A stretch of 64,000 bases of DNA from Atopsyche davidsoni (lineage: Eukaryota > Arthropoda > Insecta > Trichoptera > Hydrobiosidae), in NCBI GenBank assembly GCA_022113835.1, contig JAILWY010000014.1:1736001-1800000 (forward strand). The letters run 5' to 3'. Below, in pieces: positions 45,536 through 59,105 of this stretch. Positions within the stretch are counted from its first letter, which is position 1, and every line of letters starts with the position of its first letter. A model generated the notes under the pieces. It was not told the origin of the DNA. It searched no databases and saw only the letters and a list, made by a program, of their open reading frames with translations. Position numbers and translations under genes: made by a program.

Positions 45536-46607
45536 TGAGGTTTATTTTTAGACGTGTCGCGTGGACTTGCAACACACGGGAAGCATTTGCACCACAAGAG
45601 GTCACTCGTTATTCGTTCCCACCAGCAGGGTTGGATTAAAACCTATCCATTTAATACGTTTTCAATCCATCTATAAAGCTTATTTTTACAAGAAAAAATA
45701 ATAAGTGCAAATTTAAAGTTTTTCCAGCTTTTATAATACGTATTAATATTAAAGGCGATATTTCGGTTAATCAATAATAAACCTCTGCCTAAGACTATTG
45801 GATGTACCGCTGTGCATGTTTTGGCCTTAATGTTACTCAAAGGAGTTGTAGTCTAAAAAGTGATGACATGAATTATTCCATAACGAAAATATATATATCT
45901 ATGTACTCTACCACTTAAGCCACATAATGTAACCCCCAAAAACGTGCGCGAAGGATCATGAGACAGCGCAATACCGTGTAATGTAAGCATAGCCTTTTAT
46001 TATAGTAATTTTTAAAATTAAATTATTACGATTTTTTTATAATTAAATAAGTTTTGTGCGTACTTATGCGGGTTGCATTTTAAAATTATATTTCATCCCT
46101 GTCGTGTACTTGAATTAACGAAGCGAGCACTCGCAGTGCTAGAAGTTTTTGTACTAAACGCAGTCCATATTTTTTCAGTAGCGCAAGAGCTCAGAAAATA
46201 CTGCATTCTGGCTTGCAATAAAACGGCTTCATTAACTCTGGAGAGCTTTCATAAAATAATGGGAAATGAAGAAAATTAAACGTAACAGCTTAAAAGGGAA
46301 TATTATATAATATATCTAATAAAAGATTTATTATAATATAACATGTAATCTTGCTGTTGAGAGAGTGAGGTTATGTAAACTATTGAATATTATCAGAAGT
46401 GACTTAATCTCCACTGATTAATCGAAAATGTTATATATTTGGTAGTATGCATAAATTTTAAGGATTTTATAAGAGATGGTGTTACTGGTATTGAATCGCA
46501 TCTGCTATACTTTAACTAACTTCATTGTGAAGCGTCATTTTTCATATTTTTCAGTACATGTTATGACATGTACTGAAGTGTATACAACATTTTTTTTGAG
46601 CTCTCAA

Positions 46608-47543
46608 CATGTCAACTTTTGTACCAACAAAGCTCAATTTGCGGGAAGCTTTACTTGTCTGTATCAATTGGAAGAAAAAACCAGCTGAAAGTCACCGATT
46701 GCTGTGTGAAGTTTGTGTTGAACATGCTCCATCGCAAAAAACGTGTGAGAACTGGTTTCGACAAAGAACGTCCAGGCCAACCAAAAAAATTCGAAGATGA
46801 AGAATTAGAGGCATTTCTCGATAAAGACTCGTGTCAAACTCAAACAGAACTACCAGAATCATTAGGAGTTGATCGAGCAATAATTTCAAAACGCTTTAAA
46901 GCATTGGTAATGATTCAAAAGCAAGGAAATCGGGTGCCACATGAATTGAAGCCGAGAGACGTCGAAGGGCGATTTTGCATTTCGGAAATACTGCTTGAAC
47001 GCCTCAAAAAGAAGTCATTTTTGCATCGTATCATCACTGGTGATGTAAAATGGATTCGCTACGACAACCTGAAGCGAAAAAAATCATGGGGTAAGCCGGA
47101 CATGCATCAACATCGACGGCCAGGCCAAATATTCATGGCGCCAAGGTAATGCTGTGTAGTTGGTGGGATCAGAAGGGTGTCATCCACTATGAGCTGCTGA
47201 AACCAAGCCAAACTATCACGGGCGAGTTCTACAGACAACAATTGATGCAACAACAATGCTCGGCCACGTGTTGCTAAATCGGTTAAAACCTATTTAGAAA
47301 ACAATGGATGGGAAGTTCTGCCTCATCCGCCTTATAGCCCAGACCTTGCCTCTTCCGACTACCACTTGTTTCAATCGATGCAGAATGCCCTTTATGGAAT
47401 ACGCTTCACTTCTGAACAGGGTATCAAAAATTGGCTTGATTTTTTCTTGGCTTCAAAAGATGAACAGTTCTTTTGGGATGGAATCCATAATTCTCGAAAG
47501 ATGGGGAAAAGTAGTGGCTAGCGATGGACAATACTTTGAATAG
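46608..47543 (+). pseudogene. decayed mariner transposase (cecropia-like group)
   Basis: The frame starts MSTFVPTKLNLREALLV at 46608 and keeps the helix-turn-helix region and the WFRQ motif. It then shifts by a deletion into RPGQPKKFEDEELEAFLD. Catalytic traces follow: TGDVKWI, where the family has TGDEKWI; an NARP block whose preceding Asp is replaced by Asn; and PPYSPDLASSDYHLF with the last Asp intact. A further deletion and several frame breaks lie between them. The end SDGQYFE-like (GDGQYFE region) stops at 47541-47543. It cannot make an active enzyme. The terminal inverted repeats could not be placed with confidence. Confidence 0.85.
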
Positions 47544-47778
47544 AATATATTGTACCAATTTTTTATAATAAAGTTCCAATTTCATAGTATTAGTATTTCA
47601 AGTTTATATATATATATATATACGAGTATATAAAGTACAGTGTATTGTAATGATATTGAATGATATAATGAAACGATCGACCCTTTCAGGAGTTGTCTTG
47701 AGACTCCTAGTCTTGGCTAAGTAGCAACTACCTTGACAAGCCACATGGCAATATGGAATATAAATTAATACACACACC

Positions 47779-47779
<1 letters not shown>

Positions 47780-47813
<34 letters not shown>
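47780..47813. repeat. (TA)n microsatellite
   Basis: About 17 TA units in a row. A shorter (TA)n lies at 47606-47624. Confidence 0.9.
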
Positions 47814-47818
<5 letters not shown>

Positions 47819-49701
47819 ATATAAAAATAGAAAGAAAATGGCAAGAGGACACCTGCGACTACTTAAAAATTTCAGATCAAATAAAAACAGCTTGCGTCGT
47901 AAAAAGGTTTAATAACGGGTAGTCTCTGTCAATACCAGATGCGCTGCTGCAAGCCCCGAGTTCTTCATGAAACAGCCGCACAGCCTCCGTGCAGCCTGAG
48001 AGCCTCCCCAGCCAGCTCAGCTGATACAAATATAATACATCAGCTGACGTCTGTATTGAAAATCTAATGAATCCCGGCTTCTGGCTCGTGAAGCGCCAGT
48101 GTTTCGCGAAGCTCTTTCACGTCCTATTTCCGGTTGTAATACGCTTTTTCAGGGCTCCACCGGAGGCTGGCGTAAGAGGCTTTGAATTTTTTTAAATTGC
48201 CTGCATGGCGTCTCAATAGGACCGAAAAAAGTTTAAAAGGAGATCGACTGAAAGAAGCTCGGAGATGTTGCTCCGTTGCGGAGTCTGAAGTGAAGTAGAG
48301 GCTCTCTTTGTTTTATTTTTTTTACGCTACAAGTACTTCGGAAAATCAGTCCGACACGGTGGCTTTAAAATCATAATATTATCAATTTTGTTTTTTTATT
48401 TAATTTTATAGTATCAGTATTAAAGAGTTTTCCCAAATTGACATTACTCAAAGTAGTACAATACATTTTCAGGAGGATGACTACAATTTTACTGCTGCTG
48501 ATTCACTGTTGTAATATTAATTTATAAATACTATAAATATATGAAATATTGAGAAAATAAATACGTTCGAAGGCTTAAACTGCTTTTACAGTTTATTCTA
48601 CTTTTTTTTGGTACTATACAATACTTATTAAAATATAATACTGCATACAAATACACAAGTCCATGAAGATTGTTTTTGTACCGAAAACCAAAAAAAGCAG
48701 TTATTATTATTATTAATTAAGGCTTACTATATCTGCTAATGTCTTCAATGGTTTATTAAGACAAAATGATCATGACGCTTATACAAGAAACTGGTATTTT
48801 TGTACACAACAAAGCATAGCAAAAAAAAAAAAAAAAGAATAAATAATGCAAATTTTACTGACATGTTTATTTGAAAAGTTGGCCATTTTGATATTTTTAA
48901 TGATTAAAAATTTAAACGCAAATGCCTTGTAAGACAAAAAAGTTTATAATAATAACCTCGGTGCTGAAATTATTGTAGAAATTTCACAAAGGAAACCTGA
49001 GTTACATGAATAATATATTTTTTTAATTAGGGATAAAGAAAACATATTTTTTATTTACTCATGCTGTTTTAGAATTTTGTTTTTCCATAAAATATTTTTT
49101 CATAAAAATCCTCCCCAACTTTTTTAGCATGTGCTCTGAAATTTGTCTTGTTTTTTTTTAAATGCACAGAAATAAGTAATTAATAACTAACTTTTAATTA
49201 GTTTTTAGTCATTTTTGCCGCAGGTGTTTAAAAATAATATGCTCGAAACATCTTAAAAGCTATTTCTGAAACTTTTCGACCACCATAGAGGCTTTAGATA
49301 TTTTCACGATTTCAATTACACGAAGATAATAGTATTATATATATATATAAAATATACATCTTTTTTTATTGTTTTGTTTTGTAGTATTTTTCTATTGTGG
49401 TTTGTAATTTGGAGATTTCACACAAAAGGCAACAGCACAATGAAACATATTACATCTAATTAATTCCACCGTTGCAACTGTGAGGACAACAAGAGCAATT
49501 ATAACAACAGCAATGTTATGCTTTGTTTATTATATATAATATAAATTTTTGTACATTAGTACAATGCCCATTTTTTTTAAACCTGCGTATAAACTCAAAA
49601 ACTCTATTGAAAAATACTCCATGCGCTGAAAAATACTTCCTGAATGTTTCAAGGGTGAGGCTCTGAGAAAATACAGCTACTAGATAAAATATAAAATAGT
49701 A

Positions 49702-49709
49702 TGACGTCA
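49702..49709. promoter_or_regulatory. perfect CRE palindrome TGACGTCA
   Basis: This is the third exact CREB/ATF consensus in the gene-poor part. A run of twelve G follows 34 bases later (49743-49754). Function is unknown. Confidence 0.3.
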
Positions 49710-51009
49710 CGGGTTAAATATAGAAATTTCTTCCACGTACGAGGGGGGGGGGGGATATTGTCGCAGTCCAAGCGACGATTGCGAGGCTAATTTCACACGT
49801 CCGCCGATTGGACTGTGAACCGGGCTACGTGCAGATGGTTCTGCGAAATATGATATGAAAGCGGAAACGTGAATTTCTTGCACCCCTAGACGTTAATTAT
49901 AGTTGCAGCTTATTATTTAGTACAGCTGTTATAGTTGCACTGTTTTGGGCAATGGCGTAGCCGAAGGAGTTTAAAATAGAATTTAAAAATATTTATAATG
50001 ACTCAAAAACGGTGGCGAATTGAGGACCGCCCCAGCTGGCAAAAGCTCTAGAAAAAAATAATTACCTGTTGAGTTCATAGATAAATAAAATAAACATGAT
50101 TTTTCAAATGTAATCGTTGATATTCAAAATTCAACTGTGAGCAAAAATAATGGGTTTATTGTAAAAAAATCATATATATAGGGGGAATTTCTTTCAAATT
50201 GATATTGTGTTCTAAAGCATTATATCGAAGGAAATAGTCCTCTTCGAATTTGAGATTCAAAAAAGGAACATTCGAATTTTTGAAATCGGAACATTTGTTC
50301 GTTTTGAAGCGAGGAGCGTTCTTTATTCGGAGCGCCCTCGTCAGTCTTGTGGGCTCTTCGGCTTGTTCGGGAGGTCACATTCCCATCGCACCGCCCGCTG
50401 CAATCGCGAGCGACCTGTCGCTTGGATTGCGCGCCGCGAGATGTTTATGTGTCGCACTGCGCAAGCCTTCTGGAAACCACCGTTAAATTACAGATTGTGC
50501 AATCAGTAATAATTGAGATTTGTTTTTATATTCGTATACATAAAGTGACTGTTTTAAAAAAAAACTAATTAGTAAACGATGTCTTTCTGACCACGCTGGT
50601 TTTAAAATAATTAATCACGCTTGTTAGCAAGTTTGTGGTTGAGTTATTTGTTTTTTCATCACCAAAATTTAGGCATTCCGTAAATGTCATAATTGAACAC
50701 AGATTGTACCTATGTACTTACATAATAATGCTGTTAATCCCGCATTATGGACTATCGCAAGAAGGTTTTTGATAGCTTTTCCATCTTCATACCACATGGA
50801 GTAGGGTTACAGTGCAGTTGTCAACCTTCTTACCAAAAAAAAATAGTTATTCAATGTTTACATACCGACATAAAATATGGCGCACCCAAAATGATGTATT
50901 TGCAAATATTCAATATGAGCTAGGCAGGGGTCTACGAAAAACAGGATAACTCGACAAGAGGTCTACGGGACAAATCAGTTTGGGAACCTATGCACTAAAT
51001 GTAAAAATG

Positions 51010-51150
51010 TGCTAGAAATCGGGCGTTTTGCTCAAAATCGGGTGCGTGTCCCATTTCAACCGGTCCGGGTTTACCAGAGATCGGACACTTGGCTCAGAAT
51101 CGGTCAAATTCTCCGGAAATCGGGCACTTGGCTCAGAATCGGCGGGCGTA
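51010..51150 (+). repeat. imperfect tandem repeat of about 39 bases
   Basis: Three degenerate units share a pattern of atcgg, then cttggctcagaatcgg: near 51014-51050 (weakest), 51076-51104 and 51115-51143. The open frames over this block come from the repeat and show no domain. Confidence 0.6.
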
Positions 51151-51519
51151 TGCAAATCGGCCATAAAGGGGGGGGTTCGGTATTATACCGGAATCAATTT
51201 TCGGTCACATTCGAATCGCGCCGCGGAATACAGATGGTATGCAAATGCGATGAGAATGGGGGATTTGAGGTGGGAGCGCGCGTTGAATTTGAATATCGCC
51301 ACACCGGCGGGGACATGGCCGCGCTATCGATTATTGCCGCGGGTGTACCGGAAATGCGCCGACTGTACCTAGGGGTGGGAAGTGACACGCGCGGGTCACG
51401 CATCTCGAGAATCGAAAACCTAGGAGTGTGCAGAAACATCTCAATCACCAATAACATTACTATTGATTTTTGTGAAGACCGAGTCACACAATATTTAATT
51501 GGCATAATAATAAAGTTGT

Positions 51520-51720
51520 TTCATTTATAGGATATGATTGTTAAAAAGTCTTGCTTAGTACCAGTGGTTTGTTGGTATAATTGGTAATGCACCGGCCATC
51601 TAAGCTTGGGGATGTGGGTTCAAATCCCACACAAATCACGATTATATTTTTCTGAGAGTTTCTTTAATCAATTTTCAATATTTGAAAAAATGTACTTAAT
51701 CATTATCAACCAATAACATT
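51520..51720 (+). repeat. tRNA-like repeat copy with a second partial copy at 51822-51875
   Basis: The core has ggtttgttggtataattgg, accggccatctaagc and gggttcaaatcccacac. The right part has tctgagagtttcttta. Left and right termini are more eroded than in the 30475 copy. At 51822-51875 only gcgcaagccacgatgatatt and the following tctgagagtttctttaatc remain. Confidence 0.65.
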
Positions 51721-52440
51721 GCTTTATATATTAAATATTTTATTTTTGTGAAGACCATCACAGTAAGTGCGATTTTGCCTAAACAGGTTTTTTTTAATGA
51801 TTGATATGATGAGAAACTCGCATCGCGCAAGCCACGATGATATTTTTCTGAGAGTTTCTTTAATCATTTTTCTTAAATATTTTTCACAGAAAGTACTTGA
51901 TGGAGTTCCATTTCTCCACTTTTCTACTGTTATCTCAACATATTTGGTTTAACGGACAGCAGCAAGAAGGCGGCATGATTTTTTGCTACGTGTGTTTACA
52001 TTTTCTATATTCATAATATTTTAACTCGCAAGCTTCACCCTCGTAAATCAGCGAATCGATCGCATTTAAAATTATTTCCGTTTCCAAAAATATTTATTTA
52101 AGATATTACATTGTTTAATATTGTTGCTATCCAAAAATAAAGCAACTGGATACAAGTATTAAATATGATTTACTATAAAAAACAAAGCTTGCTTTTGACA
52201 GTGCTTAGGAGAGATTCTACGTATACGTGCATTTTATATAAGTTACTACGATAGAATTTTTATTTTTAATAACTATATATATATATGTTTAGTTATGCAT
52301 CTGATGATGACCCAGTGTATTGGCTCGAAACTAGTAACGCAAATAATTTTAATAAACTCAAAGTGAAGACAAAATACAAAGGTACTTTTATCATTATAAT
52401 AATGGGTCTTCACGAATCAAATGCCTTGTCCCTCAACAAG

Positions 52441-52442
<2 letters not shown>

Positions 52443-52498
<56 letters not shown>
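52443..52498. repeat. long (TA)n microsatellite
   Basis: About 27 TA units. Tyr-Ile repeat frames over it are artefacts. A shorter run is at 52269-52286. Confidence 0.92.
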
Positions 52499-52504
<6 letters not shown>

Positions 52505-53429
52505 CTTGACATCCCTACGAGGGTTTACACGGCCACGTGCTCGATTGCTACTTTTAGTACTAGTTGCTCTTGTGCGTGGCGGAGATAGCTCGTGAAGGGA
52601 TAACTCCTCAGTTTTATGACGTAGAGCTGTCTGAAAGACGATCATGGGACACGCTTTGAAAATTGTCATATATATAATATAATATTATATTTTTTAATCA
52701 ATTCTCGATATCGGGAAAACAGCGTGGGTTCAAATTAGCTGCAGGTGTTACCATCCCCGAACCTTTCTAATTCCCCCCTCGGGGGGTCCACGACCTTCCT
52801 GGAGCACTTATTGCATTGATAACGGCTTTGGCCTTCTCTTCGCACCCTTTCGCAGAATAAAAACATATATTTTTCTTTCTCAATTTTGCGCCATCGGTAT
52901 GCAGTAGCGTCGAAGGAGGAGTCAAGTGATTATTACTAATTTTCACTTTACCTTACGCAAGTTTTATTTAAATTAGCAGTGTCAGACTCTGAGACCTGAA
53001 ACCGTTTTAATATTTTGTTGCTGTCTTTTCTCGTGTCTTTCAAGATAGTGAGCTGCGATAAATCCTCGGAATAAATATCGCAAGTTCATGGCAAATAGAA
53101 ACTTGCGGATTCGATTCACGTTCAGTCAATAAGGGTGGGTTTCTGAACCAACAATCGGCTTTCAACAAAAATTATATTAACTCCGTGTTATTGCTGGGAG
53201 GGTAGCGTTTACAGAGCACCCCCGCTTTTGTACTTTTCAGGCTTTGTAAATGTATTTTCTGAACCTTTTTTCAACTTAACCCCACCTCTTTAATTTTATC
53301 GAAGATGTTCCAATGCAATGAAGTTTATTCGATAATGTCGTGTCTATTCAGTTGACGTGTACAAAATACAATGTTAAGGCAGTTGCTTACAGCCTTTTAA
53401 TTGCCTCTGGAGTCCAACCGGATACCATT

Positions 53430-53969
53430 ACCTGGCGAAATCGTGTCATTTAATTAATTTAATTGTCACTTTATTTTTCTATAACTAAAATTGATTTTTT
53501 TACAGAGTATTAAAAAAACTATAAATTATATTTATATATTTTTTATTATTTAATTAACGTCTATTTTCAGGGTAAAATAAAATCTTGAAGATGTTGAAAA
53601 ATTGGATAAAATGACGACTTTTCAAAACCAAAGTTTGTTAAAGATTTTTTTTTTTTTTAATTTTTAAATTAACAAGACGCACATGGTTTTTATTTAATCT
53701 TTTAATTCCAATTAAAAAAAAGACTTTTAAATGTTTAGAATTCTTGGAAAATGTACCAGACGAATCTCCAAATTCCTACACTTTAATCGGAAAAACACAA
53801 ATATATCATATTAATAGTAGATTTATAAGAAATAGAAATATATTGTGTTCGGAAAAAGGGTTGTATAAAACTTTTTGCATTTAAATTTTTTTGATTGATG
53901 CAGTCGATTTTTCGCAAAATGGACCAGAAAATGATCAAAAAAACTCGATTATGGGACCTAGACCCTTAA
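53430..53969 (+). repeat. TTAA-flanked repeat family, copy 2 (left end truncated)
   Basis: The similarity to the copy at 41668-42246 starts at cctggcgaaatcgtgtcat and runs to gggacctagacccttaa, so the right end with its TTAA is kept and the left 50 or so bases are lost. The internal T-run and attggataaaatgacgac block are preserved. Confidence 0.7.
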
Positions 53970-56656
53970 TAAAAAAATGCTTGTAGCTATAAACTTAACC
54001 GGAGACGCGAAAAATATAATAATAATTTTAAATAAATTTCATCAATCTGCGTGCATTTATAATTGATACATTTATGACGAAAAACCTATTAAAAAAATAT
54101 TTCACGACACAGGTATACCGCAGCTATCACTAAACGTCGTTTTATCCAATTGAACTACTGCGTCCCTACAACTGAGCGAATATTTCAACTCAAGCAATAT
54201 TTTCGTCGTTTCATGTGTGAACTTTGCCATTCTGTAACTTTTCATAACTTCCGATTAGACTGTTCCTGAAAACGTATAACGACTGAAAAGTGAAAAATGA
54301 AAACGTAATTTCTCCTCACAATCTAGGACGTATATTCTCAAGGTGGAAAAGATAAGGGAAAAGTCTGTTTGCGGTGCTTGCGAGTAGCTTGTGCGCAGAA
54401 CGACAAGCACGGAGCTTGTAACATTCATGAATGCGTCTTTCTAAGCTTTATTCACGTGTAAATGTCCCGCCTAGATTACAAGGGGATTTCCCGGGAAAAA
54501 TCAAGATTTTTGCTCCCGAGGTATTTGCTTACATTCATAAATTACCTTTACTTGTTTTGTATAAAAAATAACTTTTTTAAAATAAAAATAAAAATATATC
54601 AATTTTCAATTACAGTATATCATCATTCAACAAAAAAAAACTGATTTTTTTAATATTATTTTTTAATTAAACACAATGGATAAAACTGAATTCCACCATA
54701 ACTTAAGAAAGTTAATATTACTATTCAAAAAAATTCAGTTTTAATAACAATGGTAAAAAATTACAATTCGTGAGTGTATTGCGTTAATGTTATTACTGTA
54801 GCAGCAGTACAATATTTTGATAATGTTAATTAATAAACTGGTTATTTTGTTGGCTGATTATATTAGCAATTTATTTATTGAAATAATAATTAGGTTTATA
54901 TCTGCCCCATTACTTACTAACTTCTAGAGCAATCTACTTAAAATAAAAACTAATTTATCTTGTCCCTGTGGAAGTAAAAAAGTGAGATAGGCTTATTGGT
55001 GATTTACGCTCATTTCTACTTAATTGCATAATTAGTTATTATTGTCCTTTCTTCCTCTTTTTCCATCTGTTTTAGTCTAGCAGACCGGAAGTTCAGAGCC
55101 GGTGGGAGTTGTCGATAAATAAATCAATAAAGTAATAGAATAAAAGCGAATTTATGGCCTGCAATAAGAAACCACTGTGTAAAATTTATTACAGTCATAA
55201 CTGAGAGATAATGGTGAATTTAAATTACATATTGAGATTGTTGCAATATATTTTGCTATCAAATTCATTGCAGGTACGCTTTTTTCTATGTAAAACTGAA
55301 ATATATTATTTATTAAATATTTTGTAGTCGGTATTGTTTGTTTCAGAAATGTTTTGAAACATCGTTTTGCGCATACGAGATATCAAATATGTATTTTCCA
55401 GTACAACGAAAAAAAGGCACGCATTTAAGCTCATACTTCAAATACTCTAAAATACTGGATTCATACCAATTTAGGCAGAGCAATATATAAAAAAATAATA
55501 ATAATATATAAAAAAACCAATTCTAAAGTCATGTCATGCATAATAACGTATTTATGCTTTCTACTATTATAAATGCCTTTTCCCTCTTGTTTTTGCTGTA
55601 TAACTATAAGTATGCAAGTATAACTATTTTTTTTTTATATCAAACTTTATTATTTAACAACATAGTTTAATATTTTATATAATATAAGTATAAGATTGAC
55701 TAGAGTTTCCTTGTACTGCTAGAACTCACGGATGAGAATCGTCATGATACTCAAATTAAATTAATCATGATTCTTACTATAGTCAAAATATTTTTATAAC
55801 ATGCAAAAGAAAAAGAAAATAATCTAAAAATTAAAACGATATATTTTTTAAATTATACAATAATATTATGCAAAATAATTCAGACATTGCTTCAGAAGGG
55901 CTTCTGGGGAAATGTTTCAATTAGAGTTATTTAATTGCTTCAGCAATTTCATTGTCCGATGTGTTATTTTTAATAAGGATAGATTTTGAGATATTACGAA
56001 ACTCATCCAACTCTGTTAGAAGTTATATTTCATATTCACTCTTTTAACTATTTTTTTACAGAATGAATATATAATAATAAAATAAACATAAGAATACAGG
56101 TAGTAATAATATCACTGTACTGTGAAATCATACTGTAGGTAAAATTATACGCGGGACTTAACTCAATCAATGAGTATAAAAAAAGTGTTTTTTTTAGTGC
56201 GTATATGGTGAGAGAGTATTTTTTATAACATTTCAGGAGTTGAAAGCTGAAAAATATATCAGAGACGATAAGCAATAGCATAATATTTCATTCGCAGGCT
56301 TTGTCATAAAAATAACAGTGACGTGGAATATTGCTCGAGGCAGACGTAAAGCCGCATTAAAGGTGCTTTGAGTTTTTACAGAGCCAGTCTGCGGTTTTCT
56401 AAAAACATTTCTCCAAAAGCGTATCTTAAATGATAACCCTTTGGAAACCGCGGCTCAGTAGCATAGAATGCTGCTCTATAATATTCAGAACTAGAGTATG
56501 TTATCTTTTATATAGTATATTCAGAAACACTTCACAAAAAGATGATAACTCCTCAGTAATTGCGACTTGGTAACGCAGAGTGCTAATCTATTATAATTTG
56601 ATTATCAAAAGAAAAATCATGCTTTTTTCAAATTCATAACGCTTTAATTAAGCATA

Positions 56657-57243
56657 GAAGGGCCTAAGTCCAATACTCGAGTTTTTTTTATCATTTTTTG
56701 GTCCGTTTTGCAAAAAATCGACTGCACCAATAAAAAAAAATTTAAATGCAAAGAGTTAGATACATCCGTTTTTCCTAACACATGTAAATTTACTTTTAAT
56801 ATGATAAATATGTGTTTTTCCGATTGAAGTTTCGGAATTTGGAGATGCGTCATGTCCCTGTTCTAAGAGTCCTAAACATTTAAAAGTCTTTTTTTCAATT
56901 GGAATTAAAATATTAAATATATACACTGTGCGATTTATTAATTTAAAAATTAAAAAAAAAAAAAAAATCTTTTACAACTTTTGGTTTTGAAAAGTCGTAA
57001 TTTTATCCAATTTTTCAACATCTTCAAGATTTTATTTTACACTAAAAATGGACGTTAATTAAATAATAAAAAATATATAAATATAATTTATAGGTTTTTC
57101 AATACGACATAAAAAAATCAACTTTTGGTATAGAAAAATAAAGTGACAATTAAATTAATTAAATGACACGATTCGCCAGGTAAAACGGTCCTTTTTTGTG
57201 GCATACGGGGGATGGACACAAAGCAAGGTAAGGTTGCAAGACA
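56657..57243 (-). repeat. TTAA-flanked repeat family, copy 3
   Basis: This is a reverse-strand copy. The right end appears as agggcctaagtccaatactc near 56657. The left end, with cgccaggtaaaacggtcc and gggggatggacacaaagc, runs to about 57243. The outermost bases have drifted and the flanking TTAA is no longer exact. Confidence 0.68.
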
Positions 57244-58397
57244 AGATTATCAATATTTTTTATTATATTTCTCGTTTATTCTTACATCAGACGCAATTGA
57301 ACGATAGACATTTTTATTTATAATATTTATAAGTAAAAATATTTTTTTCAGTGGGAGTTAACAACGAGGTTGAGTTAGAAAAAAATATATATCCGGTACT
57401 TCAGTTAGTGTGTTTTTCGCGAGCAGAGCAAGAGTTTAGACTGTTTAGAATTATATCGGCTGTAAAACCCAGCAGCAGGGCGCCAACTCCACGGGAATAA
57501 TGGTCCGGAACGGGTTAACGCATCTGCCCTATATATCTCGGGAATTCCCCCGGTGGACAAAGCGTATAGACCACACGGGGAGGTCTTCAAATACTTGCCC
57601 AGTATTTACGTCTATACCAGTGCGTAATAGCGCCGGGAAATTAATATTTTTTATGCGGTTGAGGTGTGCTCATTTCCGGTCGGCGTTTACTGAAACCGGA
57701 AGCTGTAAATCAGACAGCGGAAAGCGAGTAAAAATATAGACCGAGACGTACAAAATCGCCCTGAAAGTTATTTGATATTTCAGGTTTCTTTCAAAAGAAT
57801 ATCTAAATGTTTTATTCGCGAATTAGATAAACCCAAGTTAAATAACGCTAAAACAAGTAAATAACGTTTTCATAAACAAAAGCCTGGTGAATAGTTCGTT
57901 GCGTTTAATTTGGAAGAAAATCAAAGACAGCAAAACATGGCGGCAAACGACTCCATCGTAAACAAATAAATCTCTTCCGATATATTAAAAAACCGCCCAA
58001 GCTTATGTTCTTCCTTCGCGTAATTAATAACCACTTATCGTCCCTTTTCACTTGGAAGCTGTTTGTTATTTTTATATTTACCATAAAGCAAATAAATTTT
58101 CCGATCTTCCCTCCATCGTCGATCAGGGGAAGACAACGTTTACAAAAACCAAAGCAAATAATTGTATACCATATATATATTTAAAAAAAAACACTAATAA
58201 ATAAAATACCAATGGTTGACCGCGTCACAAATGAGAAAATATTTGGATTTAGTAAGCATATTACTTATATAAAGTAAATCAAATACACATCAGCTTCATT
58301 GTCTTTTGAAAACGTGAAAATAATATTCTCCGAAATTATCCTATTGGAAAGAATATTAAATTTAATTAAAAATATTAATAGATTTTTTGTGAAGTAA

Positions 58398-58530
58398 AAA
58401 TTCTCGCTGATGGAAGTGATTCGCTAGCACAATTGGTAGTGCACCGGCCACATAAGCTAGGGGGAGTCGCTTTCGAATCCCACGCAAATCACGATGATAT
58501 TTTTCAATGTGTGAAATAATGTACTTAATA
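58398..58530 (+). repeat. tRNA-like repeat copy with the best D-arm
   Basis: The core reads gtgattcgctagcacaattg, then gtagtgcaccggcc, an anticodon loop cacataa, and ttcgaatcccacgcaaatcac. The D-arm is closer to a functional tRNA here than in the other copies. Both termini are shortened. Confidence 0.65.
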
Positions 58531-59004
58531 ATATAAAAATAAGGCCACGATCGGCTCGCGGACAGAATGTTGGCACCCCTGGACTAATTGGTTGAGAACT
58601 CGAGACTTTTTTCTGAGACTTATAAAAAGCGTTGTTCCTGTTGGAGGGTAATTTATCTATTTCATGTTTTGAGTTTATATTTTCATTTGTGTAAGTAGCT
58701 TGTATTTTTTGTTGTAAATAACGGGGGGTAGAATATATCTTACGAATAATCTTTAGAGATCTTCAATTGAAGTGACTACTTACAAATTGTCGCTGTTTCT
58801 TAAGTGTACATAATATACATTGTTATTTATTGTTTCTAATAAATGTATATACACATTTTTTTGCGAGTTTAATTTGCAGTAGAAAATACACGAATTCGAC
58901 ACGGTTATTGTTTACTTTAATAGCAAGTATTTTTTTTAAATTTATTGATAATTTTTTTATTAAATAGTGGTATTACTTGTATTAAAATGAAACCTTTTGT
59001 ACTA

Positions 59005-59105
59005 GAGAAACTCTCTGAAAAATATCATCGTAACTTGCTTACATGGCCGGTGCATTACCAACTATGCTAGCGAGCCACTTCTATTCTCTGATCGTGAATA
59101 CTAAA
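59005..59105 (-). repeat. tRNA-like repeat copy, reverse strand
   Basis: The plus strand reads gaaactctctgaaaaatatc, then atggccggtgcattaccaac and gctagcgagccacttctatt, the reverse complement of the family core. The T-arm is deleted (cgtaacttgcttacatgg). An arm fragment, aataaatacgcactgatt, follows at about 59121. Confidence 0.65.

Noticed and set aside
45267..45639. Open frames of His/Thr/Pro or Val/Gly repeats
   Set aside because: They arise from the GT-rich microsatellite and the Helitron copy beside it.
47940..48060. Possible exon on the minus strand (TEAVRLFHEELGACS frame)
   Set aside because: An open frame of about 45 codons with some protein-like feel, but no consensus donor, no homology that I recognise, and no partner exon.
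51009..51530. 173-codon plus-strand frame
   Set aside because: The first third lies on an imperfect tandem repeat and the rest shows no domain or conserved motif, so a protein is unlikely.
52442..52669. Tyr-Ile repeat frames
   Set aside because: They are produced by the (TA)n microsatellite.
52740..52870. Possible LINE fragment on the minus strand (EEKAKAVINAISAPGRSW frame)
   Set aside because: About 30 codons in a GC-rich patch look protein-like, but no reverse-transcriptase or zinc-knuckle motif supports it and it stops quickly.
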